From an uncultured Pelagibacteraceae bacterium (GTDB taxonomy: Bacteria; Pseudomonadota; Alphaproteobacteria; Pelagibacterales; Pelagibacteraceae), in the NCBI GenBank assembly GCA_902628495.1, contig CACONH010000001.1:186001-250000 (forward strand): a stretch of 64,000 bases of DNA, written 5' to 3'. The notes under the pieces were generated by a model, which had not been told where the DNA came from, did no database searches, and saw only the letters and a list, made by a program, of their open reading frames with translations. Positions 42,902 through 51,789 of this stretch are shown here, piece after piece. A program made the position numbers and the translations under genes. Within the stretch, counting starts at the first letter, position 1. Every line of letters starts with the position of its first letter.

Positions 42902-44056
42902 ATGATTAAAGAAAAAAAATCATTGAAGGGTAAAATTCCTTCAAGACGAAAGTTCTTTAAGGCAGCGGCAGCAACTGGTGCAGCAGCAACAGCAGCAGTA
43001 GCGATGCCAAACATTGCATTCGGAGCTCCACAAACTCTAAAAATGCAAGCTGCATGGCCAAGTGGTGCTAACATCTTTTTTGAAATGGCAGGAGACTATT
43101 GCAAAATGGTTAGCGACATGTCTGGCGGTTCTTTAAAAATCGATCTTCAACCAGTTGGAGCAGTTGTAAAGACTAGTGAGATCGGTCAAGCGGTAAGTTC
43201 AGGTGCTGTAGATATGGGACACTGGGTAACTGCTTATTGGTATGGTAAAAATCCAGCAGCATCATTATTTGGTACTGGACCATCATACGGTATGTCATCT
43301 CAAGAAGTAATGGGATGGATGGAGTACGGTGGCGGAAGAAAACTGTATGAAGAAACACTTGCAAAAGTTGGTTTCGATTACACAGGTGTATTCCACATGC
43401 CTATGCCAGCACAACCTTTCGGTTGGTTTAAAAAGAACGTAACAAAAGTATCTGACGTTAAAGGTATGAAGTACAGAACAGTTGGTCTTGCTACTAACGT
43501 TCTTACTGCAATGGGAATGGTCGTAAGACAGTTACCAGGTGGTGAAATCCAACCAGCTATGAAAACTGGTTTGATTGAAGCGGCTGAGTTTAACAACCCA
43601 ACTTCAGACTCACAGTTTGGTATGCAAGATGTTTCTAAGCATTATCACTTAGGAAGCTTCCACCAATCTCAAGAGATGTTTGAAATACCAATTAACAATA
43701 AAACATTTAATAGTCTGTCACCAGCAAACAAAGCAATATTGAAAAATGCTGCTTACGCTGCAAACACAGATAACTACTTTAAAGCATTAGTTAGATATTC
43801 AGCTGATTTATCTAAATTAATGAATCAACATAAAGTAAATGTTTACCAAACTTCAGATGAAATTTTAGCTCAACAGTTAAAAGGTTGGGATAAAGTTATC
43901 GGTGATTTCAATAAGAAAGATCCTTTCTTTAAGAAAATCGTCGATTCTCAAAAAGCATACGCTAAGAGAGTAATGAAATACTTGCTGATGAATCAGCCTA
44001 ATTACAAGCTAGCTTATGAAAATGAGTTTGGACCAATTGCTAAAGTAAAAATATAA
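42902..44056 (+). CDS. dctP: TRAP transporter substrate-binding protein (TakP-like DctP)
   Basis: A 384-aa periplasmic binding protein. Residues 1-42 are a twin-arginine signal (Arg15-Arg16 in PSRRKFFK, then an Ala-rich stretch cut after FGA). LKMQAAWPSGANIFFEMAGD and VRQLPGGEIQPAMKTGLIEA followed by AEFNNP match the TakP/2-oxoacid-binding branch of DctP proteins, suggesting a monocarboxylate, oxo- or hydroxyacid ligand; the ligand is inferred. Codon use is markedly less A/T-biased than flanking genes, and with the strong RBS and downstream terminator implies far higher expression than the permease genes. Confidence 0.93.
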   Translation: MIKEKKSLKGKIPSRRKFFKAAAATGAAATAAVAMPNIAFGAPQTLKMQAAWPSGANIFFEMAGDYCKMVSDMSGGSLKIDLQPVGAVVKTSEIGQAVSSGAVDMGHWVTAYWYGKNPAASLFGTGPSYGMSSQEVMGWMEYGGGRKLYEETLAKVGFDYTGVFHMPMPAQPFGWFKKNVTKVSDVKGMKYRTVGLATNVLTAMGMVVRQLPGGEIQPAMKTGLIEAAEFNNPTSDSQFGMQDVSKHYHLGSFHQSQEMFEIPINNKTFNSLSPANKAILKNAAYAANTDNYFKALVRYSADLSKLMNQHKVNVYQTSDEILAQQLKGWDKVIGDFNKKDPFFKKIVDSQKAYAKRVMKYLLMNQPNYKLAYENEFGPIAKVKI

Positions 44057-44075
44057 TCAAGATATAATCTTAATT

Positions 44076-44104
44076 AAGGGGGCCAATGGCCCCCTTTTTT
44101 TTTG
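44076..44104 (+). terminator. Intrinsic terminator between dctP and dctQ
   Basis: A nine-base-pair stem (AAGGGGGCC at 44076-44084 with GGCCCCCTT at 44088-44096), a three-base loop and a run of T residues to 44103. It lies directly after dctP and 38 bases before dctQ, so it would cut most transcripts after the binding protein and let only read-through reach the permease genes. Confidence 0.9.
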
Positions 44105-44141
44105 TTTGATTAATAGATAGAATTTAACGTAAAGTGATATT

Positions 44142-44729
44142 ATGAAATCTTTCATAAAATTTGCAGACACTTTAAGCGCATCAATGGGTAAAGCCTTCTC
44201 ATGGTGCATAGTAATCCTAATGGGTGGAACTTGCTATGAAGTAATAATGGCTTACGCTTTTAACAGCCCTACACTATGGAATTTTGACTTTAGTTTACAA
44301 ATGTATGGTGCAATTTTTATGATGGCAGGTGCTTATTGTTTGTCAACAGAGGCGCATGTTAGAGGAGATGTTATTTATAGATTATTTCCCACACGAGTTC
44401 AGGGCTGGATTGATTTAATTTTATATTTTATTTTTTTCTTTCCTGGAATTTTAGCTTTAGTATTTTATGGATACGAATATGCAGCGTTAGCGTGGAAAAT
44501 TAAAGAAACTAGCTGGAACAGTCCGGCACAAATACAAATTTATATGGCAAAATCTATAATCCCACTGTCAGGAATTTTATTAACGATTCAAGGAATTAGC
44601 GAAGTTTGCAGAGCAATAATATGTATTAAAACAGGTCATTGGCCTGAGAGAATGTCAGCAGGCGCTGAAGAAACTGAAAAAATATTAATGAGAACATCTC
44701 AGAAAGACGAAAAAGCTGATGTTATTTGA
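44142..44729 (+). CDS. dctQ: TRAP transporter small permease subunit
   Basis: A 195-aa DctQ with four membrane helices. Helix starts are visible at FSWCIVILMGGTCYEVIMAY, LWNFDFSLQMYGAIFMMAGA, LILYFIFFFPGILALVFYGY and SIIPLSGILLTIQG; the AYCLSTEAHVRGDVIY motif is the DctQ signature. It joins DctM in the inner membrane. dctM overlaps by 11 bases. Confidence 0.94.
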   Translation: MKSFIKFADTLSASMGKAFSWCIVILMGGTCYEVIMAYAFNSPTLWNFDFSLQMYGAIFMMAGAYCLSTEAHVRGDVIYRLFPTRVQGWIDLILYFIFFFPGILALVFYGYEYAALAWKIKETSWNSPAQIQIYMAKSIIPLSGILLTIQGISEVCRAIICIKTGHWPERMSAGAEETEKILMRTSQKDEKADVI

Positions 44730-46080
44730 GTTAACAAATCCAGAAATTGCAATATTAATGATGAGCTTATTTTTATTTGCAGTTCTTTTAGGGTTCCCAA
44801 TTGCATTTACACTTCTAGCCATGGGAGTTGGTTTTGGATATTACGCTTATTTTGATCCAACTAGGATGGATCATCTGCTTGATAATCGGATATTTTCTTT
44901 ATTAGTCCAAAATACTTACACCATAATGGATAATACAGTTTTAACTGCGGTGCCTTTATTTTTATTTATGGGTTACTTAGTTGAAAGAGCTGGGATAGTA
45001 GCAAAATTGTTTTTTGCTATAAGACTTGCTTCCCATAGACTACCAGCCTCAATGGCTGTTGCAGCGCTTGTAACATGTGCATTATTTTCTACAGCAACAG
45101 GAATAATTGGAGCAGTTGTAACTTTAATGGGCCTTTTAGCTTGGCCAGCAATGATCAGAGCTGGATATGATAAAAAATTTGCATCCGGAGTTATATGTTC
45201 AGGAGGATGTTTAGGAATTTTAATACCTCCAAGTATTATGTTAATTGTATATGCAGTAATAGCTCAATTATCTCCACTAAGACTTTTTGCTGCCGCTATA
45301 TTTCCTGGCTTAATGTTAGCAGGTCTTTATATTTTATATGTAATTATAAGAGCATATTTCAATCCGTCTCTAGCACCTAAGCCTGCAGCTGAGGAAATTC
45401 CGCCAAGATCAGTAATTTTAAAAGAGGTTCTAGTTTCTTTTGTTCCATTGTTCTCATTAATAATTTTAGTTTTAGGTACAATTTTAGGTGGACTAGCTAC
45501 TCCAGCAGAAGCGGCTGCAGTAGGAGCATTTGGAGCTTTGATTTTATCTTTTTTTTATAAGTCATTAAAATGGAAGAATTTTAAAGAATCAGTTTTTCTA
45601 ACAGCTAAAACCAGCGCAATGATTATGTGGTTATTTGTTGGATCTTGGACATTTGCATCAGTTTTTTCATATTTAGGCGGCCACGAAGTTTTTGAAGAAT
45701 TTTTTAAATCAATGGATATTCAACCTTGGCAATTTTTAGTTATCACACAAATCATAATATTTTTACTTGGTTGGCCATTAGAGTGGACTGAAATTTTAAT
45801 TATATTTGTACCAATATTTTTACCGCTAGTAGAATTTTTCGGGGTAAACCCGTATTTTTTTGCAATGTTAATAGCTTTAAATTTACAAACATCTTTTCTA
45901 ACTCCGCCGATGGCAATGTCAGCTTATTATTTAAAAGGTGTGCAAAGTAAAAATGTTGAACTACTGCAAATTTTTAGAGGTATAATGCCTTTTCTTGGAA
46001 TAGTAATATTTGCAATGGTTTTAATGTACATGTTTCCTGGTATTGCTTTATGGTTACCAGATGTTTTATTCGCAGAATAA
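44719..46080 (+). CDS. dctM: TRAP transporter large permease subunit
   Basis: A 453-aa DctM with about 12 membrane helices that carries the Na+-coupled transport path. LGFPIAFTLLAMGVGF, TAVPLFLFMGYLVERAG, ATGIIGAVVTLMGLLA and GCLGILIPPSIMLIVY are family landmarks, as is LATPAEAAAVGAFGAL and SFLTPPMAMSAYYLKGV in the second half. Start ATGTT lies inside dctQ. The amidase begins seven bases later, so it may be co-expressed. Confidence 0.96.
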   Translation: MLFELTNPEIAILMMSLFLFAVLLGFPIAFTLLAMGVGFGYYAYFDPTRMDHLLDNRIFSLLVQNTYTIMDNTVLTAVPLFLFMGYLVERAGIVAKLFFAIRLASHRLPASMAVAALVTCALFSTATGIIGAVVTLMGLLAWPAMIRAGYDKKFASGVICSGGCLGILIPPSIMLIVYAVIAQLSPLRLFAAAIFPGLMLAGLYILYVIIRAYFNPSLAPKPAAEEIPPRSVILKEVLVSFVPLFSLIILVLGTILGGLATPAEAAAVGAFGALILSFFYKSLKWKNFKESVFLTAKTSAMIMWLFVGSWTFASVFSYLGGHEVFEEFFKSMDIQPWQFLVITQIIIFLLGWPLEWTEILIIFVPIFLPLVEFFGVNPYFFAMLIALNLQTSFLTPPMAMSAYYLKGVQSKNVELLQIFRGIMPFLGIVIFAMVLMYMFPGIALWLPDVLFAE

Positions 46081-46086
46081 ATTTTA

Positions 46087-47424
46087 ATGTCCAATATATT
46101 TCAATTAACTGTCTCTGAAATAGCAGAAAAAATAAAAAAATCTGATCTAAACTCTGTTGATTTGTGTAAATCATACATTGAGCAAATAGATAAATTTGAA
46201 AAAGATGTAAAAGCTTGGGCCCATTTTGATAAAAAACTTCTTCTAGAAAAGGCAGAAGAGGCAGACAATCATAGAAGATCGGGCAAACCCGTAGGGCCTC
46301 TCCACGGAATTCCGGTAGCACTAAAAGATATAATAGGAACATATGATATGCCAACTGAGTGTGGAACTGTTTTAAGAAAAGGAAAAACAGAGTCACAAAA
46401 TGCAGAGATAGTAGATTTGCTTAAATCAGCAGGAGCATTAATCATGGGAAAAACAAATACTTCTGAATTAGCATTTCTAGCACCACCTAAAACTACAAAT
46501 CCTCACGATTATTCAAGAACACCAGGTGGATCTTCAAGTGGGTCAGCAGCTGTTATAGCTTCACATATGGCGCCTTTATCAATTGGTTCTCAAACAGGAG
46601 GTTCAGTGATTAGGCCAGCATCTTATTGTGGAGTTGTTGGTTACAAACCAAGTTATGGATTAATTTCACGTAATGGAGTGTTGAGAACTTCATATAATCT
46701 TGACCACATAGGAGTTTTTGGAAGAACAGTTGAAGATGTTGCTCTACTAGCTAAAGTTTTAATTAAAAAAGATTCTTACGACAAAGCAACAATTCATTAT
46801 TCGTCAGAGTTTATGTTAGATGAGTGTAAAAAAGGCCCAATGTTTGATCCTAAATTTATTTTTTACAAAACAGACAGTTGGAAAAAAGTTGATAAAAAGT
46901 CAAGAGAGGCGTTTGAATATTTTATAAAATCTTTTAAAAAAAATATTGAAGTCTTTGATACGCCTTCATACTTTAAGGATATAGATAAATACCACAGAAT
47001 AATACACGAAACTGATCTAGCAAATAATTTTCAAGTTTATTACAAAAAATCAAAATCGAAACTTTCAAAGGAAATGCAGGCAGCTATTTCAAAAGGTATG
47101 AAGCACTCTGCTAAAGAATATTTAGATGCCGTTGACTTTATGGATAGAAGTTACGAATCCTACAAAGAGGTATTTGAGGATTACCATGGAGTATTAAGTC
47201 CATGTAGTACTGGTGTAGCCGATAAGGGTTTAAAGAGTACAGGGAGTGCTGATTTTAATAGGGTGTGGTCGTATATGCATACACCAGCAATTTCTCTACC
47301 TTTACTTCAAGGAGAAAATAATTTACCATTAGGTGTCCAATTAGTTGGTGACAGGCATGATGATAACAGATTTTTAGGTGTAGCTAACTGGCTGGAAAAG
47401 GAGAGCAAAAAATTTAATGAATAA
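46087..47424 (+). CDS. Amidase signature-family hydrolase
   Basis: A 445-aa amidase. Its Ser-Ser-Lys triad is complete: Lys80 (PVALKDI), Ser149 (TPGGSSSGSAA) and Ser173 (QTGGSVIRPAS), spaced as in GatA and MAE2. It is shorter than GatA and lies alone without gatB or gatC, so it is a stand-alone amidase acting on an unknown amide. Its place after dctM suggests that the TRAP cluster may also import an amide or that the product is an organic acid used by the same region. A small membrane-protein gene begins inside its end. Confidence 0.92.
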   Translation: MSNIFQLTVSEIAEKIKKSDLNSVDLCKSYIEQIDKFEKDVKAWAHFDKKLLLEKAEEADNHRRSGKPVGPLHGIPVALKDIIGTYDMPTECGTVLRKGKTESQNAEIVDLLKSAGALIMGKTNTSELAFLAPPKTTNPHDYSRTPGGSSSGSAAVIASHMAPLSIGSQTGGSVIRPASYCGVVGYKPSYGLISRNGVLRTSYNLDHIGVFGRTVEDVALLAKVLIKKDSYDKATIHYSSEFMLDECKKGPMFDPKFIFYKTDSWKKVDKKSREAFEYFIKSFKKNIEVFDTPSYFKDIDKYHRIIHETDLANNFQVYYKKSKSKLSKEMQAAISKGMKHSAKEYLDAVDFMDRSYESYKEVFEDYHGVLSPCSTGVADKGLKSTGSADFNRVWSYMHTPAISLPLLQGENNLPLGVQLVGDRHDDNRFLGVANWLEKESKKFNE

Positions 47425-47593
47425 AATCACAGTTATTATTGGTCTAAGTTTTGCAATATTTTTTTTAGTTGGACTTGCAACAACATTAACTAGATCGATG
47501 ATGATTGGTTTTTTGGATGTTTTGCCAGTATATATCTTAATGGGTATAGCGATAGTAATGATGATTTATGAGTCTTTTTTTGATAAATCATAA
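47417..47593 (+). CDS. Small membrane protein, 58 aa, unknown
   Basis: An open frame from ATG 47417 that overlaps the amidase stop by eight bases. It encodes two hydrophobic stretches (about residues 4-24 and 36-52) separated by LTRSMMIGF, ending in a short charged tail. I do not recognise it. The overlap with the amidase and full hydrophobic composition make it likely to be real and co-expressed, perhaps as a small membrane partner. Confidence 0.55.
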   Translation: MNKITVIIGLSFAIFFLVGLATTLTRSMMIGFLDVLPVYILMGIAIVMMIYESFFDKS

Positions 47594-47650
47594 CACGTTT
47601 CCCGATTAAAAGACCTTTAAACTTATTCTCTATTAATAATTCAATAAAGT

Positions 47651-47666
47651 TTGCATATATATGCAA
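47651..47666. promoter_or_regulatory. 16-bp perfect palindrome, possible operator
   Basis: TTGCATATATATGCAA is perfectly symmetric and lies in the 121-base spacer before the alpha/beta hydrolase gene, in a position suited to a dimeric regulator. An AT-rich genome makes AT palindromes common, but the GC pairs placed symmetrically argue against pure chance. Confidence 0.35.
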
Positions 47667-47714
47667 CAATATTAGTATTTTTAGGTGTTTATTTAGTAAA
47701 ATATAAAAAAAAAA

Positions 47715-48527
47715 ATGTATAAGAAAATTTCAATGATAATTTTAAATTCTGCTATTGCTTTAACACTCATTTACTTAGTAATTGTAATTGTAATTTTTTT
47801 TTCACAAAGAAAATTAATGTACCACCCAAATGAAAATAATTATCTTGAGGAAAATCAACTAAATCATAAAATTGAAAAAGTTTATATAAATTCAGATTTT
47901 AAACTTTTAGGCTGGCATCATATAAAAGATAAAAAATTTAAAACATTACTCTTTTTTCATGGTAACGCAGGAAATCTTCAAAATAGAATTTATAAATTAA
48001 ACGATATATCAAAACTTGAATTGAACTATTTGATCATAGCTTACAGAGGGTTCAGCGGCAACAAAGGTAAGCCAAATGAAATTGGTCTCTATAAAGATTC
48101 TGAATCTGCAAAAAAATGGCTTAATGATATTGGTGTATCAGATAAAGATATAATTCTATACGGAGAGTCCTTAGGAACAGCTGTAGCAGTTGATTTAGCA
48201 TCAAAATATAAATTTGCGGGACTAATTTTAGAGTCGCCTTTTACATCGATGGTCAAACTATCAAAAATATATTATCCATATTTGCCAGTTAAAATACTTC
48301 TAAAAGACAAATACGAATCGATAAAAAAAATAAGTAATATAAATTTTCCAAAAATGGTTATGCATGGTGACAAAGATAAGATAGTCCCTTTTAGCATGGG
48401 GAAAGAAATGTTTGAAAAGTTTTCTGAACCTAAGTTAAGTTATTTTAGAAAAGGTGATGACCATATGATGGAATTCGATGAAGAGTTGTTAGAAAATATT
48501 AAAAATTTTTTAAAAATTATAAATTGA
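47715..48527 (+). CDS. Membrane-anchored alpha/beta hydrolase (BEM46-like)
   Basis: A 270-aa protein with one N-terminal membrane helix (about 8-30) and an alpha/beta-hydrolase domain. LLFFHGNAGNLQNR is the oxyanion-side strand, YGESLGTAVAVDLA holds the nucleophile Ser, HGDKDKIVPF the Asp and GDDHMMEFDE the His. Such BEM46/ABHD13-like proteins act as esterases or peptidases at membranes; the substrate is unknown. It abuts convergent ftsY with no spacer. Confidence 0.9.
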   Translation: MYKKISMIILNSAIALTLIYLVIVIVIFFSQRKLMYHPNENNYLEENQLNHKIEKVYINSDFKLLGWHHIKDKKFKTLLFFHGNAGNLQNRIYKLNDISKLELNYLIIAYRGFSGNKGKPNEIGLYKDSESAKKWLNDIGVSDKDIILYGESLGTAVAVDLASKYKFAGLILESPFTSMVKLSKIYYPYLPVKILLKDKYESIKKISNINFPKMVMHGDKDKIVPFSMGKEMFEKFSEPKLSYFRKGDDHMMEFDEELLENIKNFLKIIN

Positions 48528-49448
48528 TCAATCAAAATTAATGAAATTTTTAGAAAAGTTTTCACTATCAAAAATTTGAAGATCATCCTCTTTTTCACCT
48601 AAACCCAAAGCGATAATCGGTAACTGAAACTTTTTAGAAACAGCAATTAAAATACCACCTTTTGCTGTACCATCAAGCTTGGTCATAATTAACCCTGTGA
48701 TTGGTATAATCTTATTGAATTCTTCGACTTGATTTATAGCGTTTTGACCAGATGTAGCGTCTAAGACTAAAATTACATCTTGTGGCGCTTTCTCATCTAT
48801 TTTTTTTATTACATTTCCAATTTTTTTAAATTCATCCATTAAATTTTTTTTATTTTGCAATCTACCCGCTGTATCTATTAAAGTAATATCTACATTATTT
48901 TTCTTTGCAAACTCCATAGCCTTATAGGCAACAGATGCAGGATCACTTCCTGGTTCGGACTTAATTATTTCGCAATTTAATTTTTTTGACCATCTCTCCA
49001 GCTGATCAATTGCTGCTGCTCTAAATGTGTCGCAAGCTACAAAAATTACTTCATTATGATTTGATTTATAAAGTTTTGACATTTTTGCAATTGTTGTGGT
49101 TTTGCCTACACCATTTACTCCAGAGATAAGAACTGCTTTTCTCTCTTGAGTTTTACTAAAAAAATTTTTGTTTTCTAAAGGTTTCAATAAAGAATTTATA
49201 TAATTATTTATAATATTTTGAATCTCTTCAAGTTCGTTCTTACTCGGATCAATTTTACGGTTAGAAATTTCCTCTCTAATTTCAGAAGATGCTTTTACCC
49301 CAACATCTGATTGGATCAAAAATTCTTCAATTTTTTCTAATTCTTTATCACCAATTTCTTTGTTAATTATGATTTCTTTAATACCTTTAGAAAAATTTGA
49401 AGTAGTTTTTTTTAAACCGTCTTTAAATTTTTTAAAAATATTTATCAT
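48528..49448 (-). CDS. ftsY: Signal recognition particle receptor FtsY
   Basis: A 306-aa SRP receptor GTPase. The short N domain (about 1-95) leads to GVNGVGKTTTIAKMS (P loop), CDTFRAAAIDQLERW, DTAGRLQNKKNLMDE and TKLDGTAKGGI, the standard SRP-GTPase blocks. The acidic A domain found in E. coli is missing, as is usual in alphaproteobacteria. It overlaps dapF by four bases; the partner ffh starts about 1 kb away on the other strand. Confidence 0.97.
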   Translation of the reverse strand: MINIFKKFKDGLKKTTSNFSKGIKEIIINKEIGDKELEKIEEFLIQSDVGVKASSEIREEISNRKIDPSKNELEEIQNIINNYINSLLKPLENKNFFSKTQERKAVLISGVNGVGKTTTIAKMSKLYKSNHNEVIFVACDTFRAAAIDQLERWSKKLNCEIIKSEPGSDPASVAYKAMEFAKKNNVDITLIDTAGRLQNKKNLMDEFKKIGNVIKKIDEKAPQDVILVLDATSGQNAINQVEEFNKIIPITGLIMTKLDGTAKGGILIAVSKKFQLPIIALGLGEKEDDLQIFDSENFSKNFINFD

Positions 49449-50257
49449 AGGTTTAAATGAATTTTTTCTATATTAGATACATTTCCTTCCATAAGGATAT
49501 TTCCATCAACGTCCTTATTTATTTTGATCTTTCCTAATTTAAATTCAATTTCAGTAGGATAAATTGAAACTTTATTTATTTCACCTGCAATTGCTGTAGC
49601 ACACGCTGCAGTACCACAAGCTTTAGTCAAGCCTGCCCCTCTTTCCCAATGTAAAACCTTAAAATGTTTATCATTAATTTTTTTTGCAAATGTCACGTTT
49701 ACTTTTTCTGGAAACAAAGAATTACTTTCAATTTTAGGCCCTATGTCTTTTATTTGAATTTTATCTAAATCTTCAGTAAAAAAAATTATATGCGGATTTC
49801 CAACATTCACTGCTGTCCCTGAAAGATTAAGATTATCTACTTTAATTTCAACATTCTTTGTATCTACTTCTTTTGCTAAAGGTATTTCATTCCAACTTGT
49901 TTTAGGAATTCCAATATTAGTTTGGATATTATTCTCATTTAAGATTTTAGATTTTAGAATACCGCTCTCCGTTTCAAATGTGATTTCACTTTTAGCATTT
50001 TCTTTTGACAAAAGGCTTGCTACACATCTCGTACCATTACCACAAGCTGCTGAGTCGGATCCATCAGAATTTTTAAAAATTAAATAAGCATCAACTTTTT
50101 CACTTTTTTTAACTAAAATTAGTTGATCGCAACCAATTTTTTTTCTGTCACAAATACTTTTTATTTGAGACTTATTTAATTCAAAGTCACTATCTCTTTG
50201 ATCGATAATAACAAAGTCGTTTCCTAAACCGTCCATTTTATATGCTTTAAAATCCAT
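49445..50257 (-). CDS. dapF: Diaminopimelate epimerase
   Basis: A 270-aa DapF that converts LL- to meso-diaminopimelate for lysine and peptidoglycan. The two catalytic cysteines are in SAACGNGTRCVA and TKACGTAACATA. YKMDGLGNDFVIID at the start and GNPHIIFF in the middle are further family blocks. It is divergent from ffh across a 159-base spacer that holds a structured RNA, and it overlaps ftsY. Confidence 0.98.
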   Translation of the reverse strand: MDFKAYKMDGLGNDFVIIDQRDSDFELNKSQIKSICDRKKIGCDQLILVKKSEKVDAYLIFKNSDGSDSAACGNGTRCVASLLSKENAKSEITFETESGILKSKILNENNIQTNIGIPKTSWNEIPLAKEVDTKNVEIKVDNLNLSGTAVNVGNPHIIFFTEDLDKIQIKDIGPKIESNSLFPEKVNVTFAKKINDKHFKVLHWERGAGLTKACGTAACATAIAGEINKVSIYPTEIEFKLGKIKINKDVDGNILMEGNVSNIEKIHLNL

Positions 50258-50311
50258 ATATTTATACTTAACTTATTTATTGACTTTTTGAACCTCTATT
50301 ATAGTTTCTCA

Positions 50312-50410
50312 CCACTTCCGCAAAAAAACAGCATTTTGCGGTGTCTTTGGAAACAAAGAGATCGACACCAGTCAGCGAGGGTTCGCCCACTGGTGCGATG
50401 ACTGCTGGAT
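50312..50410 (+). ncRNA. Structured leader RNA upstream of ffh
   Basis: Three stems in about 100 bases: CCGCAAAA/TTTTGCGG (50318-50325 with 50334-50341); GGTGTC/GACACC (50340-50345 with 50364-50369) enclosing TTTG-GAAA-CAAA with a GNRA loop; and CAGTCA/TGACTG (50369-50374 with 50399-50404), extended by CG/CG and enclosing GGG-TTCG-CCC. The GNRA and UUCG loops exist only in the plus-strand RNA. Stems 1 and 2 share two G residues and so are partly exclusive. It ends just before the ffh start and probably acts as a leader controlling ffh; it lacks the conserved SRP RNA domain IV sequence. I recall, unchecked, that an ffh-associated motif may already be catalogued. Confidence 0.72.
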
Positions 50411-50416
50411 TAAAAT

Positions 50417-51775
50417 ATGTTTGAAAATTTAACAAATAAATTCGAGGGTATACTCGATAAATTTAAAAAATCACCATCACTTGATGAAGGTCAGGTTGAT
50501 GATGGTTTAAGATTAATAAGACAAGCTCTATTAGAGGCAGATGTTTCTTTAGACGTCGCAAAAGAATTTATTAATAATGTTAAACCGAAAGTTTTAGGGA
50601 AAGAAATTCTAAGATCAACAGCTCCTGGGCAGATGGTTGTAAAAATTGTCTATGACGAGCTTGTAAATTTCTTAGGTGATAAAAATCAAGAAATTAATTT
50701 AAAATCTAATCCACCAATTTCAATTATGATGGTAGGACTCCAAGGATCTGGTAAGACAACTAGTACCGCAAAATTATCTAAATTTTTAGAAAAAAATAAC
50801 AAAAAAAAGATCATGATGGCAAGTTTAGATATCTATCGTCCTGCTGCTCAAGACCAATTAAAAGTTCTTGGCGAGCAAATTAATATTCAAACACTACCAA
50901 TAATAGAAGGTCAAACACCCACGGATATTTGCAGAAGAGCCTTAACGGCTGCAAACCTTAATGGCTCAGATGTTATTATTTTTGATACCGCTGGAAGAAC
51001 ACAAATCGATTTACAGATGATGAGTGAAATAAAACAAATAGAGGAAGTCATAAAACCAACTGAAACAATACTGGTCGCTGATTCACTTACTGGTCAAGTA
51101 GCTGCTAATGTGGCAAAGGAATTTGGAAATACAGTAAAACTTACAGGAATAATTTTAACACGTGCTGATGGAGATGGAAGAGGTGGTGCAGCACTTAGTA
51201 TGAAACATGTTGCTAATGTGCCAATCAAATTTTTAGGAATAGGAGAAAAAATTGAAAATCTAGAAATTTTTCACCCTGACAGGATTGCAAATAGAATTTT
51301 AGGTATGGGAGATATCGTTTCTCTAGTTGAGAAAGCAGCACAAGACATTGATGAAGAAAAATTAAAAGAAGCTGAAGAAACTTTGAAAAAAGGGCAATTT
51401 TCACTAGATGATTATCTAACACAATTAAGACAAATGAAAAAAATGGGTGGCATTGAGGGAGTAATGTCTTTTTTACCAGGTGTTTCAAAATTAAAGTCTC
51501 AAATGGATCAAGCAGGAGTTGATGAAAAAATTATAACTCAAAATGAAGCAGTAATATTGTCAATGACAAAAAAAGAAAGAGATAATCCTAAAATAATAAA
51601 TGGATCAAGAAAAAAAAGAATTGCTAATGGCTCTGGTACAGACATAGCCACTATCAATAAATTGTTAAAACAATTTAAAATGATGTCTGACATGATGAAA
51701 AAAATGTCAAAAGGAAACACAAAAGAGTTAATGGATAAAGGATTGCCACCAGAACTCTTCAATCAATTAAAATAA
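50417..51775 (+). CDS. ffh: Signal recognition particle protein Ffh
   Basis: A 452-aa SRP GTPase. [38 protein letters not shown] and [14 protein letters not shown] are the G-domain blocks; the methionine-rich M domain (from about 320; [29 protein letters not shown]) binds SRP RNA and signal peptides. It targets inner-membrane proteins together with FtsY. There is no good Shine-Dalgarno, and the structured leader ends seven bases before the ATG. It heads the ffh-rpsP-trmD-rplS run. Confidence 0.98.
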   Translation: MFENLTNKFEGILDKFKKSPSLDEGQVDDGLRLIRQALLEADVSLDVAKEFINNVKPKVLGKEILRSTAPGQMVVKIVYDELVNFLGDKNQEINLKSNPPISIMMVGLQGSGKTTSTAKLSKFLEKNNKKKIMMASLDIYRPAAQDQLKVLGEQINIQTLPIIEGQTPTDICRRALTAANLNGSDVIIFDTAGRTQIDLQMMSEIKQIEEVIKPTETILVADSLTGQVAANVAKEFGNTVKLTGIILTRADGDGRGGAALSMKHVANVPIKFLGIGEKIENLEIFHPDRIANRILGMGDIVSLVEKAAQDIDEEKLKEAEETLKKGQFSLDDYLTQLRQMKKMGGIEGVMSFLPGVSKLKSQMDQAGVDEKIITQNEAVILSMTKKERDNPKIINGSRKKRIANGSGTDIATINKLLKQFKMMSDMMKKMSKGNTKELMDKGLPPELFNQLK

Positions 51776-51789
51776 TAAAGGAGAAAAAA

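Noticed and set aside
50312-50410. SRP RNA (ffs) gene before ffh
   Set aside because: The conserved domain IV sequence (GGTCAGG...GGAAGGAAGCAGCC type) is absent, and the fold is three stems rather than one long hairpin.
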